Shown here one piece after another: positions 11,881 to 23,520 of a stretch of DNA of 64,000 bases. Made by a program: the position numbers and the translations under genes. Source of the stretch: Sclerodactyla briareus (Eukaryota > Echinodermata > Holothuroidea > Dendrochirotida > Sclerodactylidae); assembly GCA_026419785.1 (NCBI GenBank), contig JAODTK010000555.1:62001-126000 (forward strand). The letters are read 5' to 3'. How positions within the stretch are numbered: position 1 is the stretch's first letter; each line of letters starts with the position of its first letter. Under the pieces are notes generated by a model, which ran no database searches, had not been told where the DNA came from, and was given only the letters and a program-made list of their open reading frames with translations.

Positions 11881-13380
11881 ATACGTTAGTATTGTGCATA
11901 GCAGTAGCACCAATTTGTAGACAAACTCTGACAGCATACAGGTTCTCCACAAGGCCTCTCCCAAACTGCGCCACAAGTTGTCCGGACTAGTTCAACAACC
12001 TGTGAGGAATACCACATCATTATGAATTGAAAAAAAAGCAAGAACTCTTACCCATATTGATCCAATTTGAAAGATTCTTTTCAGCTACTCTCCAGTTAAC
12101 ATCTCGGATCATGTTTCTCATGAGACTTGATGTATCATATAAACAGTTCATGGGTCAGGGAACTGCATTCAGCTCTGTTCAGTTGCTCCTTGCCTTGTTG
12201 TTATCAGGACAAGGTGTATTGTTTGTCATTTGCCAACAGATCGGCTATGCACCCCATGATTTGGAACAACCCCATCTTTGATTTTGATTAGCAACTCTCC
12301 CGGAGAATCAAGAACAACATGGATACAAAAAAGACCAAGAAAGTGGTAGTTGCAGGGTAACACTAAAGTCAGAAACCAATCCTTATAATCAACATGACAA
12401 CCATAACCCAAGACCCCAAAAACATAATCCAACAATATGGAGTCCTCTTCTTCTTCCACATTAATCATGAGATGTTTCCTGATTGCACGTTTAAGATATC
12501 AAGATTACCATTTCTGTTAAGTAGATGGCAAGGAGTTCCGCAAAGTACAGCCAGTATAATGAAGAATATGGATACCATAATTTGTGGCATACCTAGGAAC
12601 AACAACTGAAAAGAACTACGGTTCGGTATTAATACCGATGAGTCCACAGGAGGACTTTTTAGAGGTCAAGTAACTAGGGACAATCTATTCAGTACCCTAT
12701 AAATATGAATTTAACTTTAATGGGAAACTCTATACTTGACTGGAAGCCATCTCATCTTCCTTAAATGTGAAGATTCGTGGAGCAAAAGGTTTCAGTTTAG
12801 CAGAAAATGAACGACCTTATTTTGACAAATTTGAAGCAAATTTCCCACTAGTTCCTACAGATGGTCCACATGTCCAGGAAACCTGGTATAGGTGTTTGAC
12901 CTCCCATTAACCTGAAACTATAACTACGAAGAAACTTCTTAGATACTCCGATATCTTGTGATGATGTTGTGGCTATTTGACCTGATGAGAAATCGTTCAA
13001 GTCGAAGATCACAATAAATTCAGTGAGAGTCCCACACTAGAAATTCCATATGTACACTGCAAAGAGAAATGAAAATTTGAAATGAAAACTTAGTAAATTA
13101 TTACGGCAACACATCCCAGTCAAAGCTTGTTTACATTTGCCAGCAATCCGATGAGAAATGTGGTTTGGTATTAGCATCATAATGTTTTTCTCTAATTCAG
13201 TTCTACTTCTGTGTGTGGAAATGTGGGATATAAACTATTTTAAATAGAATTATTAGCACAGTGTTCATAGTAATCTCATGATGCAGCAGCACACCCCATA
13301 TCCATGAGAACCACATGAGAGAATTTACTTTTGCGATGTAAAAACTGTAATATTTTGAATTCTCCATACAGTTCAAGGCA
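11880..13380. other. No gene recognised
   Basis: AT-rich sequence. Open frames on both strands at 12.0-12.65 kb are short and hydrophobic and lack convincing splice sites. Confidence 0.35.
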
Positions 13381-13762
13381 GACCAACACAGATGTCGGAA
13401 CTTTCAACAGTAGAATGCCTGATCTTTTGAAACTAGAATGTCTTAACTTTTAACACTGGGCTGTCTGATCTGTCGAGACTGAGGATGTGAGATCATTTGG
13501 AACACTAGATCCCTATCTATTACCAACTGGGATGCCTCTATTTTTATTAACATTGGATGCGATCTCTAACACTAGGATCCCCGATCTTTCAACACTTAGA
13601 ATGCCTGATTTTTAAACGTTAGAATTGACACTAGAATGCCAGATTTTTTTTAACACTAGGATGCCCAATCTTTTCACATTAGGATGCCTGATCTTCTCTT
13701 ACAGGATCCCCGATCTTTTAACACTAAGGTGCTTATTTTTAACTTAGAATTGAACACTAGAA
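13380..13762 (+). repeat. Minisatellite, ~23 bp unit (left of the DIRS element)
   Basis: Degenerate tandem units close to AACACTAGGATGCCTGATCT plus a short T run, with unit lengths of 20-28 bp. Units become imperfect toward 13,740. The same unit resumes at 20,560, so the array has been split by the mobile element between. Confidence 0.85.
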
Positions 13763-13926
13763 TAACCCCCCCCTTCGTTAAGGGGCTACTTACGGGGCAA
13801 CTTACCTTCTTGACTTACTACAAATTTCATTTTTCGGCCAAACGCCGCTTCAACACACCCATACCACTAAAAAAAAGAGTTAACACAGCCCCGTACCGAA
13901 CGCAGCCGTGTAACTAGCGGGAGCGT
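13763..13926 (+). repeat. DIRS left inverted terminal repeat (3' end of element)
   Basis: Reverse-complement match to 20,408-20,545 across 'ttcggccaaacg', 'accactaaaaaaa' and 'cagccccgtaccgaacgcag'. The outermost 40 bp (cccccccttcgttaagg...) is absent from the right end but is complementary to the internal region at 13,991-14,043. Confidence 0.85.
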
Positions 13927-13990
13927 ACCGTGCTTACTAGCATTCCAAATAACACCCGAGGTCCCGGCTTATTGGGGAGGACGGGCGGGT

Positions 13991-14043
13991 GTCCAGAAGG
14001 TAAGTTGCCCCTCTAAGTAGCCCTCCTCAACGAAGGGGGGTTA
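13991..14043 (-). repeat. DIRS internal complementary region
   Basis: The reverse complement of this stretch reproduces the outer left end (about 13,764-13,815) with few differences: 'ccccccttcgtt', 'gggctactta', 'gggcaacttaccttct'. In DIRS1-type elements such a region is thought to template the circular intermediate. Its presence next to the 3' terminal repeat fits the family. Confidence 0.8.
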
Positions 14044-14399
14044 ACTTACTTCATCAGGGCCTCCCCTTCGGACACTAAAAATTGGCCAGCCTCCCACCGC
14101 AAGAGGTGGAAGCCGGGGAGCGAATTACTCCAACTAGAATCACGACCACTCACCCGTAAAAGAGGTCTTAAGTACCCCCTCCTCCGCATTCAAACCAGAA
14201 ACAACATCTGAGCGGGGCACCATTCCGTCACAGGCAGGATGTCCCCTAATCAGCCACCTCCCAACACAACACGCTCTACTAGCAAGGCCGCGTGGGGAAG
14301 GGGGTGGGGCGCAAAGCCGACGCTTACTTAGAGGCCAGTGACCCCCCGGCGCGAGGGGCCACCACCCCACGCGGAACCCGAACCGCGACCTCCGCGCGG

Positions 14400-15360
14400 G
14401 GGGAAAGCGGCGGCCATGCGGGATTCACTCCGCTGGGGGTCCCGAAGGTAGGCAGCGATAAAGGTATTCTGCGATTTCCACAGCTCACAGCCTCGATGGA
14501 ATCTCCTCCAAACGGCACACCTTTACCGAGCGGAGGGAGGAGGCCAACCGTCACCGCACATCAGAGAGCTCGCGGTCGAGACGGACCACCGCCCGGCGGG
14601 AATCGCTGACGATCCAGCGAGAGATTCGTATCTCGGTAGGAGGCGCGTGAAGACGGTCGCTGCGTGTGTAAAACAACAGCGACCGTACACGGACCACGGA
14701 GGGGAAGGGTCCGATCCAGGTTAACCGGAAGGGCTCCGAACACGGACACAAACGCCCATTCCCCCTCACTCCCGAGAAAACTCCCCATAGCAGCGATGAA
14801 AATCGGGAGCGGGAGAAAAGAGAAAATGACCGACTGCCGGTCTTGTGAAGAAACGACGGTCCGGAACCAGGCGGACCCGTGAGGTCAAAACGCATATGGC
14901 CCGGGAGGATAGACGGGCAAGCAGGGCACTACGGCGCCGAGCCGATCCCGCCGCAAGAAGGAACGCGGTCTTAACCACAGCCCTGCGGCAGAAGAGCGTC
15001 AGCTATAGCGAGTTTTTCAAAGGGAGGCTCCGCTAGTATCCGCAGGCCGTCCCCCATGTCCCAGGACGGAATTAGAGTGCGAAACACCTAGGACGATCCA
15101 AAAGAACATGCTACAAGGAGAAGGGTTCAAGGGCTTGCAGAAAGAAACCGTGACCCCATCCCCGAAACGCTATGTATACCGCAACAGCGGGGCGGTAACC
15201 CCGGATTGTGTTCACTTGCCGCACCTAAACGGAAAAACAAGAAGAGGAGGAGGAAATCGGCCCACCTCCCCGACAGAGTTCGCGGCCGGAGAAACCTGGC
15301 ATCCGCACACCATCCTCGGTACAATCCGAGTCGCGAAATATCACAGGCGAAGGGTAGATT
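14400..15360 (-). pseudogene. Tyrosine recombinase of the DIRS element, frame-broken
   Basis: The core is visible in pieces on the minus strand: I-S-R-W-I-V-S near 14,600-14,625, a G-V-P-x-E-E-I-like helix near 14,505-14,530, and the terminal W-K-S-Q-N-T-F-I-A-A-Y-L-R-D at about 14,438-14,481. The Tyr of Y-L-R-D at 14,448-14,450 is the expected nucleophile. A clear H-x-x-R is not readable because the frame changes between these blocks. The N-terminal half (14,700-15,360) is only inferred from position. This enzyme would integrate a circular DNA copy. It lies 3' of RT/RNase H, as in DIRS. Confidence 0.65.
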
Positions 15361-15489
15361 AGGATTTAGAACTCTCGAACCGGGCACAGCCCCCGCCAGG
15401 ACCAGAAGTGGCCGGAACCACGCTCGGGTCGGCACAACCCAAAACGGCGCTATAGGGAGAACCCAACCGGGCTCCCTGCCCCACCCTTC

Positions 15490-16100
15490 GACTAGGCCCC
15501 AACGGCGGAAAGCGGGTGATGCTCGAGAAAAGGCCAAACCGAGCCAGAGCGTAGAGAGACGAGTGGCAGATTTGCGTTGAGAGGCGATGCGAAAGTCCAC
15601 CTCCGGACGATTGAATGTTGAATGCAACGCCCAAACAACGCTTGACAACTCTGAGAGGGGAAGCACGAGAGCAACGTACGCGATGGAGTTTTCTGAACCC
15701 GGAAGGTGAACCGCCTGAAAGGGCACCCCGTGCGTGCGGCACAACAGAAAAACAGATTCCAGGTCAATGACCAAAGACTCCGCGAACGCGTCCGGCCCTG
15801 TCGGGTTATGTACGACACCGCCGCAGTAGTAAAGTTAGTACTGTCGCAACCCGACCAGTACGAGACGGCCCGCACTCTCGGTGCAGTGTGATTCAAGGCC
15901 GCGCAGAACAACGCCAACAACTCGAGCACATTGTGTGGGGCCCCGTAACTCCGATTCCCACACGTGAGCCAACGCGACCCCGGAGGCGTCCGACGTGAGG
16001 ACAAAAAGTTGGACGGGAGAAGGCTGGAACGTACCCCCTGCTTATAACGTTGTCCGTTCAGCCCCCACCGCGGGTTATCGGCTCCAGGTGTGACTGCCAC
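15490..16100 (-). pseudogene. RNase H and downstream domain of DIRS pol, frame-broken
   Basis: Minus-strand frames give the RNase H pattern of DIRS/Ngaro-type pol: L-T-S-D-A-S-G-V-A at the start, then Y-I-T-R-Q-G-R-T-R-S-R-S-L at about 15,800-15,840, then C-P-F-R-R-F-T-F-R-V or the alternative H-L-P-G-S-E-N-S-I-A (metal-binding and last-helix region). Then come F-A-S-P-L-N-A-N-L-P and, in another frame, P-I-A-P-F-W-V-V-P-T, which resembles the conserved 'DLFAT...N...P' and 'P.W....W' blocks after RNase H in these elements. Several frameshifts separate the blocks. Confidence 0.75.
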
Positions 16101-17152
16101 GGCACTGGCGACGACAGATACCGAGAACAACGGGACGAAAACGCCAAGCAAGAGGGATCTGGAGGGGGCGTGTGTACAGCCCGCAATAGGGACCAGGTCC
16201 CCAGCCTGCCATGAAGCCGAGAACACCCCCACGCCCGCACAGGGAGGGTTCGCCCTGAACCAGCCGCCACCCGGCTTGTAGGGCCTCCAGTCTCCCCGGG
16301 GTAGGGGTGGCCACCCCGTCCGCTAATTCGATCTGCGGTACCCAGATAAACGGATACGGTCTCAGGTCTGACACTTGGCAAAGTGCGAGCCATCCCAGGC
16401 TCCGCGCCAAGTGAGGACCGTGCAGGGCTCCTCTGCAACCTCGCGCTGAGTCCTCACGATGGGCAGTCGTCAAAATAAGTGAAAAATCTGGACCCTGACG
16501 GACGCAGACGGGCCACCTATGGCCCCCGAACCCGTGTAACACACGGGGCTCAGTTGACACCCAAAAGAGAGGAGATGGTAAATCGTAGGGGGGCGAGCGC
16601 GACACGCGAAGCATAGGAAGAAGGAATCCTCCCGTCTGACGGAGATAAGCAGTACGCATCCGCTAGGTCCACCCAAACGTCGCCCAGAGGACCCCTCCGC
16701 GTATTCCGGTACGTCTCCACTGGGAGGCGTCCTGTCAGGACCGGGGGGGGGGAGGCAGCCCCCGAGGAGGTCGGGGCCCAAAATACGGGCGCTCTGGAGT
16801 TCGCCCGCGGTGAGCGGAGAGAGAGAAGATTCAGGTCCAGAGGACCCACATCTCGCCGCAATGTCATTGCCCGAAGGGCAATGAAGGCAAACTGATCGCA
16901 GTAGTAACCGACCGAACTCTGGACTCTCGCCCATAACCTCCCGGAGGGAGGGGTCTGCGACGGTGCCACCTGGGCGGCCCCGCCGCTAAGAAAAGTGGAG
17001 AGCTGAGCCTTAAAAACCGAATCTCGCTGCTCGATCAAAAAACTGGCGATGGGCGTCTCGTTCCGCTGGGCCGATCCTTCAACGGAGGAGCCTTTCACCC
17101 CATGGCCGGGATGGGACCCGTGCGCCATACCCGACAGGACAACCTGTCCCAA
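16100..17152 (-). pseudogene. Reverse transcriptase of the DIRS element, frame-broken
   Basis: Recognisable RT blocks in order on the minus strand: W-V-D-L-A-D-A-Y-C at about 16,650-16,675 (the D-L-x-D-A-Y block with the first catalytic Asp); S-F-G-C-Q-L-S-P-V-C-Y-T near 16,535-16,570 (the P-F-G-L-x-x-A-P block); the catalytic Y-F-D-D at 16,466-16,477; then L-G-W and V-S-D-L-R-P (thumb-side K-S-x-L-x-P block) and a P-T-P-G-R-L-E-A-L-Q segment near 16,270. Frame changes fall between each block. No intact polymerase is encoded. Confidence 0.8.
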
Positions 17153-17299
17153 CGCCTACGGAGGTAGGAGAGGGGAAACGGAGAGTGGCATCGAACTGTG
17201 CCTGGGGTACTCGAATGAGGCGGTCTTCCCGCTGTAGGACGCTCAGCAAGGGAGGACGTCCTGGCCCTAGCTGAAAAAATCTGGACACACGTACAGCGG

Positions 17300-19600
17300 C
17301 ATGGGAGGGTAGGAGCGGGCGGAGCGGAATCCGTGCGGGCTACGTCGCCAAGTCTGTCGGACCTCTGTCGCGCCTCATGGGTCTTTGACAAGTCCAGGGA
17401 GAAAGGAAAGCTCGAGCCAGTTCCGTCACCGCCCAGCGTAGTCTGCCTCAACGAGGGCCCGCAACGGGGGGGCTCATTCATGAAGAGACTCTGGCCCGAC
17501 AGGGCACCCTCAACCAGAGGGGTGAGAGATTTAGCGGCGAAGACGGAGCGTCCGACCCTCTGACCAACGGGCGCGATGCGCGCGGCACGTCGATCTCCGG
17601 TTCGCGGACCGGCGGGGGGAGATTGACGTCTGTCTCCTCGAGGCTTGTCGCCAGAAAACAGGCGGAGACGTACGGTGTGGAACAACCGGACAGTGAAAAC
17701 CATCCCGGCTCGGGGCGTGTCTGGTGTTGTCCGAAAGAGGGGGGAGGTGGCCGCGACCCCGGTCCCGGGCGGAAGGCCGTTAAATCGGGCATGAAAGCCC
17801 TTGAGCCAACACCGCCGTCGTGACTGAAGGTTCCAGCGTCGAAGCGAACTTGCCCGCCTGAAGCATCGCGCTTCTTCTTAGGCTTAGGGACTTACGAGGA
17901 GGGGGTGCTCCTTCCTTATCCGGGGACGACTGCAGGGGGGACACCGTTTTCCCGTCGCCGGACGGTCCTTGAAGTCTGGGACGGGATCGGAGGTGGGGCA
18001 AGCGACCCCCGGTCCCCGCGGAAGAGGCCAGTAACTGGGCTGACAAGCCCTTGAGCCAACACCGCAGTCAGGGACTGAAGAGCTTCCAGGTCGAAAGCTA
18101 ATGCCCGCACGAAGAATCGCGCTTACTCTTGAGGACTTACGGGGATTTAAGAGGAGGGGGTTACTCCCCTCTTCCGAGGACGACCTGCATGGGGGGACCC
18201 GTTTTCCAGTCGCGGACGGGCCTGGCAGTCTGGGACGGGATCGGAAGGACAACAAACTCCGAACCAGTCCCGAGGTCTCTGACCGGGTTCCCAGCATAGC
18301 AGGAAGGGGGTGGGGCATCCAGAAGCGACCCAGCGGTGGGGAGAACCTGGCGAGGTTTGATTGGGCTGCAGCCCAGGGGGCAGCGCCCAAAAACCCGACT
18401 ACGTCAACGAAGCCCATGTGGAAGGCCGTCCCCCTGAACACGGACCAGGGCCTGCGGACCGAAAGGGTTGGGAGGAAAAAAATAAGGAGAGAACGCCATA
18501 AACATATGGCTGTGGGGTTCCACGGAAACCCGTCCCCCCACGGAGGAACGTTCCCTGCCCCTGCGCCCCCGGCCAGGGGTTGTGTCACCCCCAGGTTAGA
18601 GCCAACTGATCCGGTGGGGGGGCCTGAGGCCGGAAACCCGACAGCGGCGAGGGAGGCCTGCCTAACCCGGTTGGACAAGGACGACGGGAAAAGGGTGACG
18701 GCAACGCCGACGTAGTCGGCTCTAAACAGCGGTCCCCGCGGGGACCTATTCCCTCCAACCCAGGCGACGCATCGTGGTCGCCGGATGGTGGAGGGAGAAG
18801 GGAGGTGGGGGTCTGATCGACAATGGTCCATGGAAGACTCAGTGGTGGACGAGTGTTATTAAGCCGTGGCCCTGTCAACGAAGTGACCGTCACCACCAGA
18901 ATCTCGGCCCCACGCAGGGCCTCATTCCCCCCAGTACTGGCGGACCCAACAAAGGAGCCAGCAGTGGAGGGATACGAAGAACAGGCACGCAAGGTCCCGA
19001 CCGCGCCATATAACGGGGGGACCCGGAGGATCCCCCCCCAGCTTGGATTGGGAGCGAACGCAAGCGCCGACGCCGCAGTGAAACGGGAGGGCCTCTGGTC
19101 CTCGCTGCAGGAGTGCGCGTGGCTCAAGGGACAATGTACACGTAAAGCTCTTCGTATTACAGATCTTCAAAAGCACCACGACAACCAAGTTTTGTACGTC
19201 AGCAAGTCCTCAACAAGTATCTACATAGACAATGTACTCTCGAAATGGTCAAGGACCCTAGGAGCCACCCCGGGGGGTCCAACAATGAAGCCCCTGCGCC
19301 TAACCTAAATGTCAAAGTTGGCAACCTTTTTTTTGGAAAACCTCTCCCCCTAGGGGGCTTACCGTTTACTAGATATAGGCAAAACCTGAAAATTGCACGA
19401 AACGGGTAGGCCCACCACCCCCCCCTAACCGAGGGGGGGTGGGGAGGAAAACAATGTCCTCTCGAGGGCCCTAAGGGGACCCAAAGACACCCAAACCCCT
19501 GATCAACAGCCCTCACGGCTTCCAGGGGGGGACAAAAGCCTCTACGTGCGAAAATAACAGATGTCCGCCAAAATCCACGGCGGTGTGACGTCACCGCTCG
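17300..19600 (-). pseudogene. Gag-like region of the DIRS element
   Basis: GC-rich region upstream of RT with the longest open frame of the element (17,884-18,831, 315 codons), rich in Ser, Pro, Arg and Gly. I see no zinc knuckle. By position it corresponds to ORF1 (gag) of DIRS-like elements. The frame is probably not the original one throughout, since codon content is shuffled between frames. It contains a ~250 bp tandem duplication. Confidence 0.5.
17760..18250. repeat. ~250 bp tandem duplication inside the Gag region
   Basis: Two adjacent diverged copies offset by about 250 bp. 'caagcccttgagccaacaccg' at 18,036-18,062 matches 17,786-17,815; 'gtctgggacgggatcgga' recurs at 17,970 and 18,225; 'gacgac-tgca-gggggga' recurs at 17,926 and 18,180. 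A weaker third copy may begin upstream. Confidence 0.75.
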
Positions 19601-20407
19601 AAAGAGGGCTCAACTGAAAGAGGAACAAAATGCTACGTCATGACATGAAAAAGAAAATTTTCTTGCCCCTCCTAACTCCTGATATAGCTCGCCTGATCAG
19701 AGCGACATATATATAATATGACTATGAACCACAACAATTGGCACCCCAAGTCATCCGTAGCGAATGCGGGAAAGGAACGTGACGCTGCCCTATTGATATT
19801 CAAATGAGGCAACGGCCTAAAGTGCCAAGCGCTCTGCGCGCCTGTGGGCCTAGCCACCCCGAATCGGGGAAGAACCCAACCCCCACAACGTCACCAACGG
19901 AAAACCCCGTACAGCTACAGTGTGGAAAAGTCCTAGCTGCAAAAAACGATCGAAGGCGATCGGAGGGGGAAAACCGCTACGAACTAGTGAGGAAAATACC
20001 CCCTCCTACCCGATCCCGGGGGAACAGAACATAGGCCAGAAAGGGCCTCAACGAACCGTAACAAGATAGCGAGAAGGAAAACACACCATAGCCCTAGCGG
20101 GGAGGGAGGGAAAAACCCCCAGTCCCCACGGATAAACGGTCGGCCCAACGAAGCCCAATACAAAGACCAGGGCACACACAGACTACCGCACGGCCCTCTA
20201 CGCAAGTTACGAACCCAAGCATGGGCAGGATGAGGAAATAGTTAGCAGACAATACACCGCAAACCCCAAAAAGGAATAATATCACCTGATAGTGGTTGGA
20301 ATTGTGGTAGGAAGTGGCGTGAGAAGCGTCGCAAGAGAGACTGAGACGAGTCCCAGTAGCCGTGTTTGTAACCCACCCGAAAGACTGATATACAGCCCGG
20401 TACAACC

Positions 20408-20545
20408 CGCGCTCCCAGCTAGTTACGCTGCGTTCGGTACTGGGGCTGTGCTTCACTCCTTTTTTTAGTGGTATAGGTTGTGGTTTGAAGCGGCCGTTTG
20501 GCCAAAATGCATTTGTAATAAGTCCAGAAGGTGTGCCCTGAGTAA
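20408..20545 (-). repeat. DIRS right inverted terminal repeat (5' end of element)
   Basis: Reverse-complement partner of 13,800-13,926. The shared core includes 'ctgcgttcggtactggggctg', a T-rich block, 'gtggtatag', 'cgtttggcc' and 'gtaataagtccagaaggt'. It lacks the outermost left extension. Confidence 0.85.
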
Positions 20546-20559
20546 AAAGTTGCCTGATT

Positions 20560-20830
20560 TTTTATATTACACTAGATGTCTGATCTTAACACTGAATGTC
20601 TGATCTTTAACACTAGGATTCCCTGACCTTTTAACACTAGTGTCTGATCTTTCAACACTAGGATGTCTTATCTTCTGACCTGGATGCTCATCTTGCAACA
20701 CTAGGATTGATGATCTTCTAACACTGAGCGAGAATTCTAAACTTCTAACACGTGTGAGTGAGATGCCTCAACTCTAACACTAGGATACCCATCCTTCAAC
20801 ACACCACATTATGCCCTGATCTTCAAATCA
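20560..20830 (+). repeat. Minisatellite continuation right of the DIRS element
   Basis: The same ~23 bp unit as 13,380-13,762 (aacactaggat, tgtctgatctt), fading out by about 20,820. Confidence 0.8.
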
Positions 20831-21240
20831 TTAATTTCAACTATCACACTCACTGTCATTCTTCCTCAGATTTACCATTGACTCTTTTCAAAGCACAGTC
20901 CCTACATTTACCGGATGGAACTAACCATCATCTTCATGGTGTCATATGATCCCAAGTAACTCTCGTAGCTCATCCTCTAGAAGCCTTGGCCCTAGGACCT
21001 CCCTGGTTTATCAGCTGTAACATCTGCCACCAAGATTCCAAGTTTAAGAATCTCACCTCTACTGCAAAAATTCCACACAGATGTTGAATGTAGGTTCATC
21101 TGAGCTAATTCTGGACAATCGCATAGCTCGTTTAGGATCAAGGTATTGTATTTTTCTAATAATATTTATTTACAGCCTAAATTTAGACCACGTTAATCTC
21201 TAATAGGTCATAGAAGGGTGTTCCTTTTTGATTCCTTGCT
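20830..21240. other. No gene recognised
   Basis: Short spacer between two tandem arrays with no open frame of note. Confidence 0.4.
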
Positions 21241-22140
21241 GTCGAAGGCAAAGAATCTAATGCAGTCATGCCAGTGAATGTGTATGTGTTGGTATGTTTG
21301 TCTGTTGACACTTCTTGTACACAGAAGTGGGAAGACGCGAGGGTCCATTTGATTCATACTTGGGTGTAATCACCCATATAGTAGATGATCCCGTATTGTT
21401 TTTCGTGTGCGACTCATTTCATATTCATGCGTGGGTGGGGCTTGGTGAAATTCCAAAAATGTAAATATCCCCACCTGGCGTGCGTATTGCTCAACCTTGC
21501 TTCAGTGTAATTGGCAGAGATCAGGTTTATAAGTAGGGTACACTTTGATGCAGTTCATTAATAATTTGTTGGCCGGAGCCTAAATCGTAATTTGTGTGGG
21601 CTTGTGTTACGCTTTTTTGTAAACGTGATAAGTGGGAAGACTCAGGTCCTGATGTTCATACTTTGTTTTTTGTAGGTCACCCATGGTCTGTACATGGTCC
21701 CTATTGTTTTTTTGTGGCCACTCTCATATTTCATGAGTTGGCAGAGCTTAAGAAATGGCTATAGGAACTTCAAATATCATATCTCCACCCCGTATTGCAC
21801 TTTTAGCTCAAACTGGGTTCAGTGTGATTGGCCAGAGGGAGGTGTATGGTTGGGTACACTTTCCGTGTAGCTTATTATATTCTAGGGGCGGAGTCCTAAA
21901 TAGGATTTCGCCCTATTTTGACTTGTAACACGATAACTTGGTAAAAGCAAGGTTCCGATTGGTCTCATTACTTGGATGGTAAATTCCCATGATTTTTATA
22001 TGATGCCTATTGCTTTGGTGCTATCTCATTAATTCCAAGAGTGGGCGGATTAGGGAAAATTTTCCAAAATGTCCAATCTCTCCACTCATATCTCCATTTG
22101 GGGCAAGCATCTTCTTAACTCCAAGCTGGAGAAAATTATG
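21240..22140 (+). repeat. Tandem repeat, ~307 bp unit, about three copies
   Basis: Landmarks recur every ~305-310 bp: 'ccgtattgttttt' at 21,391, 'ccctattgttttttt' at 21,700 and 'gcctattgctttgg' at 22,005. 'ggtacacttt' and 'cggag-cctaaat' recur likewise. Copies are diverged. No coding. Confidence 0.75.
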
Positions 22141-23030
22141 ACTCCTCTCACACGAAATCCCTAACGATAACTAAAACGTGAACATTAACACAAATGAAAA
22201 TCTCCAATAGAGTAAAATCAGTTGAATCCTCACTAGGTATGTGTGTTCACCAACTACAGGAATCACTGCCTTTTGGCTCTTGTTTGTTTTCTCAAGAGGG
22301 GATCATTATGGAAGAATTATTTTGTTCAACTAGCTAAGCTATGACTTTCATTATGGCGATGTAGTTTGTGTTGTTCTTCTCTTCTGCATAGAGTGCTTTA
22401 GATTTCTAAGCTGTCAGATTCTGGCCAGCATTGGAACCATTAGTAACTACTCATTGACAATTTTTTTTTTGTCTCTTGACCACCATTTTTAACAAGGTCT
22501 TCCTCCTAGATGGTCAAACGTTCATGGCTGCATGAACTGGCACCTTGATCAACAGCATTGGGGACTCGAGCTGGCATCATTTTTGAGGGCCATTTTTCTA
22601 GCTCAGTCTCGCATCAAATGCCTCTGCCTTGGGCCCGTGGCTCCCCCCTCATAAATTGGTCGAGACCAGGCCGAGGCCAGACATGTCCATGATGGAGATT
22701 AGTAAAGTAATATACTCAAGAATATATTCCTACAACAAATTCCACATATCACACAGAGGTCTGAAAGACTGACTGAAAATTCGAAGGTCGTTGAAAAAAG
22801 CAGCCATACAGTTTTCAGATAAAAGTGTATTTAGGACTTACCATACTCAACATGCAGGTCCATAGTATCGACAAGTATGTAAGTAACTTGTCCAACGGGG
22901 AGATGCTTCCTTCAATCTCCATTCGGTGACACTGATGAGAGTTGGAAAAGAAGAGAGGTTCACTTAGGATTTGTTGTACAGACAGTATATATTGCTATGC
23001 TGTCTGCAGCGTGTGCCTCTAACTGTTAAA
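22140..23030. other. No gene recognised
   Basis: AT-rich DNA with no splice-supported frame. Confidence 0.35.
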
Positions 23031-23034
23031 CATC

Positions 23035-23110
23035 AGCAGTGCTCGCAACTTCTTCCTCTAGTTTGAAGAACTGGATCACTTCCCTTATTTCTTTGTTTAT
23101 GCAGAGCACC
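23035..23110 (-). CDS. Possible short coiled-coil exon or protein end
   Basis: The minus strand reads N-K-E-I-R-E-V-I-Q-F-F-K-L-E-E-E-V-A-S then a stop. The charged, heptad-like character resembles other small minus exons further right. The acceptor is not strong and the neighbourhood is LINE-rich, so chance is possible. Confidence 0.22.
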
Positions 23111-23299
23111 ATGGACAACAGTATATGGTGTAACCAGAGTGCACACCCAACAGATCCACTGTGCAGTCAACATGCTGAATGCCAATCAGAGCAGCAGGAA
23201 ATTGTGAAATCCGGTATCTTTACATATTAGTATAAATGTGTCTATTTTTCTTCTTCCCCGTTTTTTGCCCTTATCTCACTAGTATAAACTCTAGAAGAA

Positions 23300-23520
23300 G
23301 GTGTGGATCCTGAGTATGGAGGAAGGCAAATGTTACGCCCATTTTCAAGAAATGGTAAACAATCTCACTCTTGTAATTATAGACCAGGAGTCTTATCAGT
23401 GTGGTTTGCAAATTCTTTGAGAAACCTGTGTTCGAAACCTGTGGCAGAGCAGGTGACAATTCTTGCACGTTTTACCACTGCATCTTCCAATGCTGATATC
23501 ACCCCCCACCAATCATCTGA
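23300..23520 (+). mobile_element. CR1-like LINE fragment, start of RT domain
   Basis: The plus strand, over two frames, reads K-A-N-V-T-P-I-F-K-K, then N-Y-R-P, then I-S-V-V-C-K-F-F-E-K-P-V. This is the hallmark start of the RT domain in CR1/Jockey-type non-LTR retrotransposons (A-x-V-x-P-I-F-K-K-G ... N-Y-R-P-x-S-L-x-S). It is decayed by frameshifts. The next RT blocks appear 2.6 kb downstream at 26.1 kb. Confidence 0.75.

Larger units (their letters stand above)
13763..20545 (-). mobile_element. DIRS-type tyrosine-recombinase retrotransposon, decayed
   Basis: A 6.8 kb GC-rich block in AT-rich DNA, inserted in a minisatellite. It has inverted terminal repeats (13,763-13,926 against 20,408-20,545) and an internal complementary region at 13,991-14,043. 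Minus-strand coding order is Gag-like region, reverse transcriptase, RNase H, then a tyrosine recombinase, the arrangement of DIRS1-like elements (known family architecture). I do not see a methyltransferase domain, an aspartic protease or a DDE integrase. All coding parts are broken by frameshifts, so this copy is not autonomous as sequenced, unless assembly indels are to blame. No target-site duplication is evident, as expected for YR retroelements. Confidence 0.85.

Noticed and set aside
17884-18831. 315-codon minus-strand open frame as an independent host gene
   Set aside because: It lies inside the DIRS element, is low-complexity Ser/Pro/Arg from GC-rich DNA, includes a tandem duplication, and has no domain.
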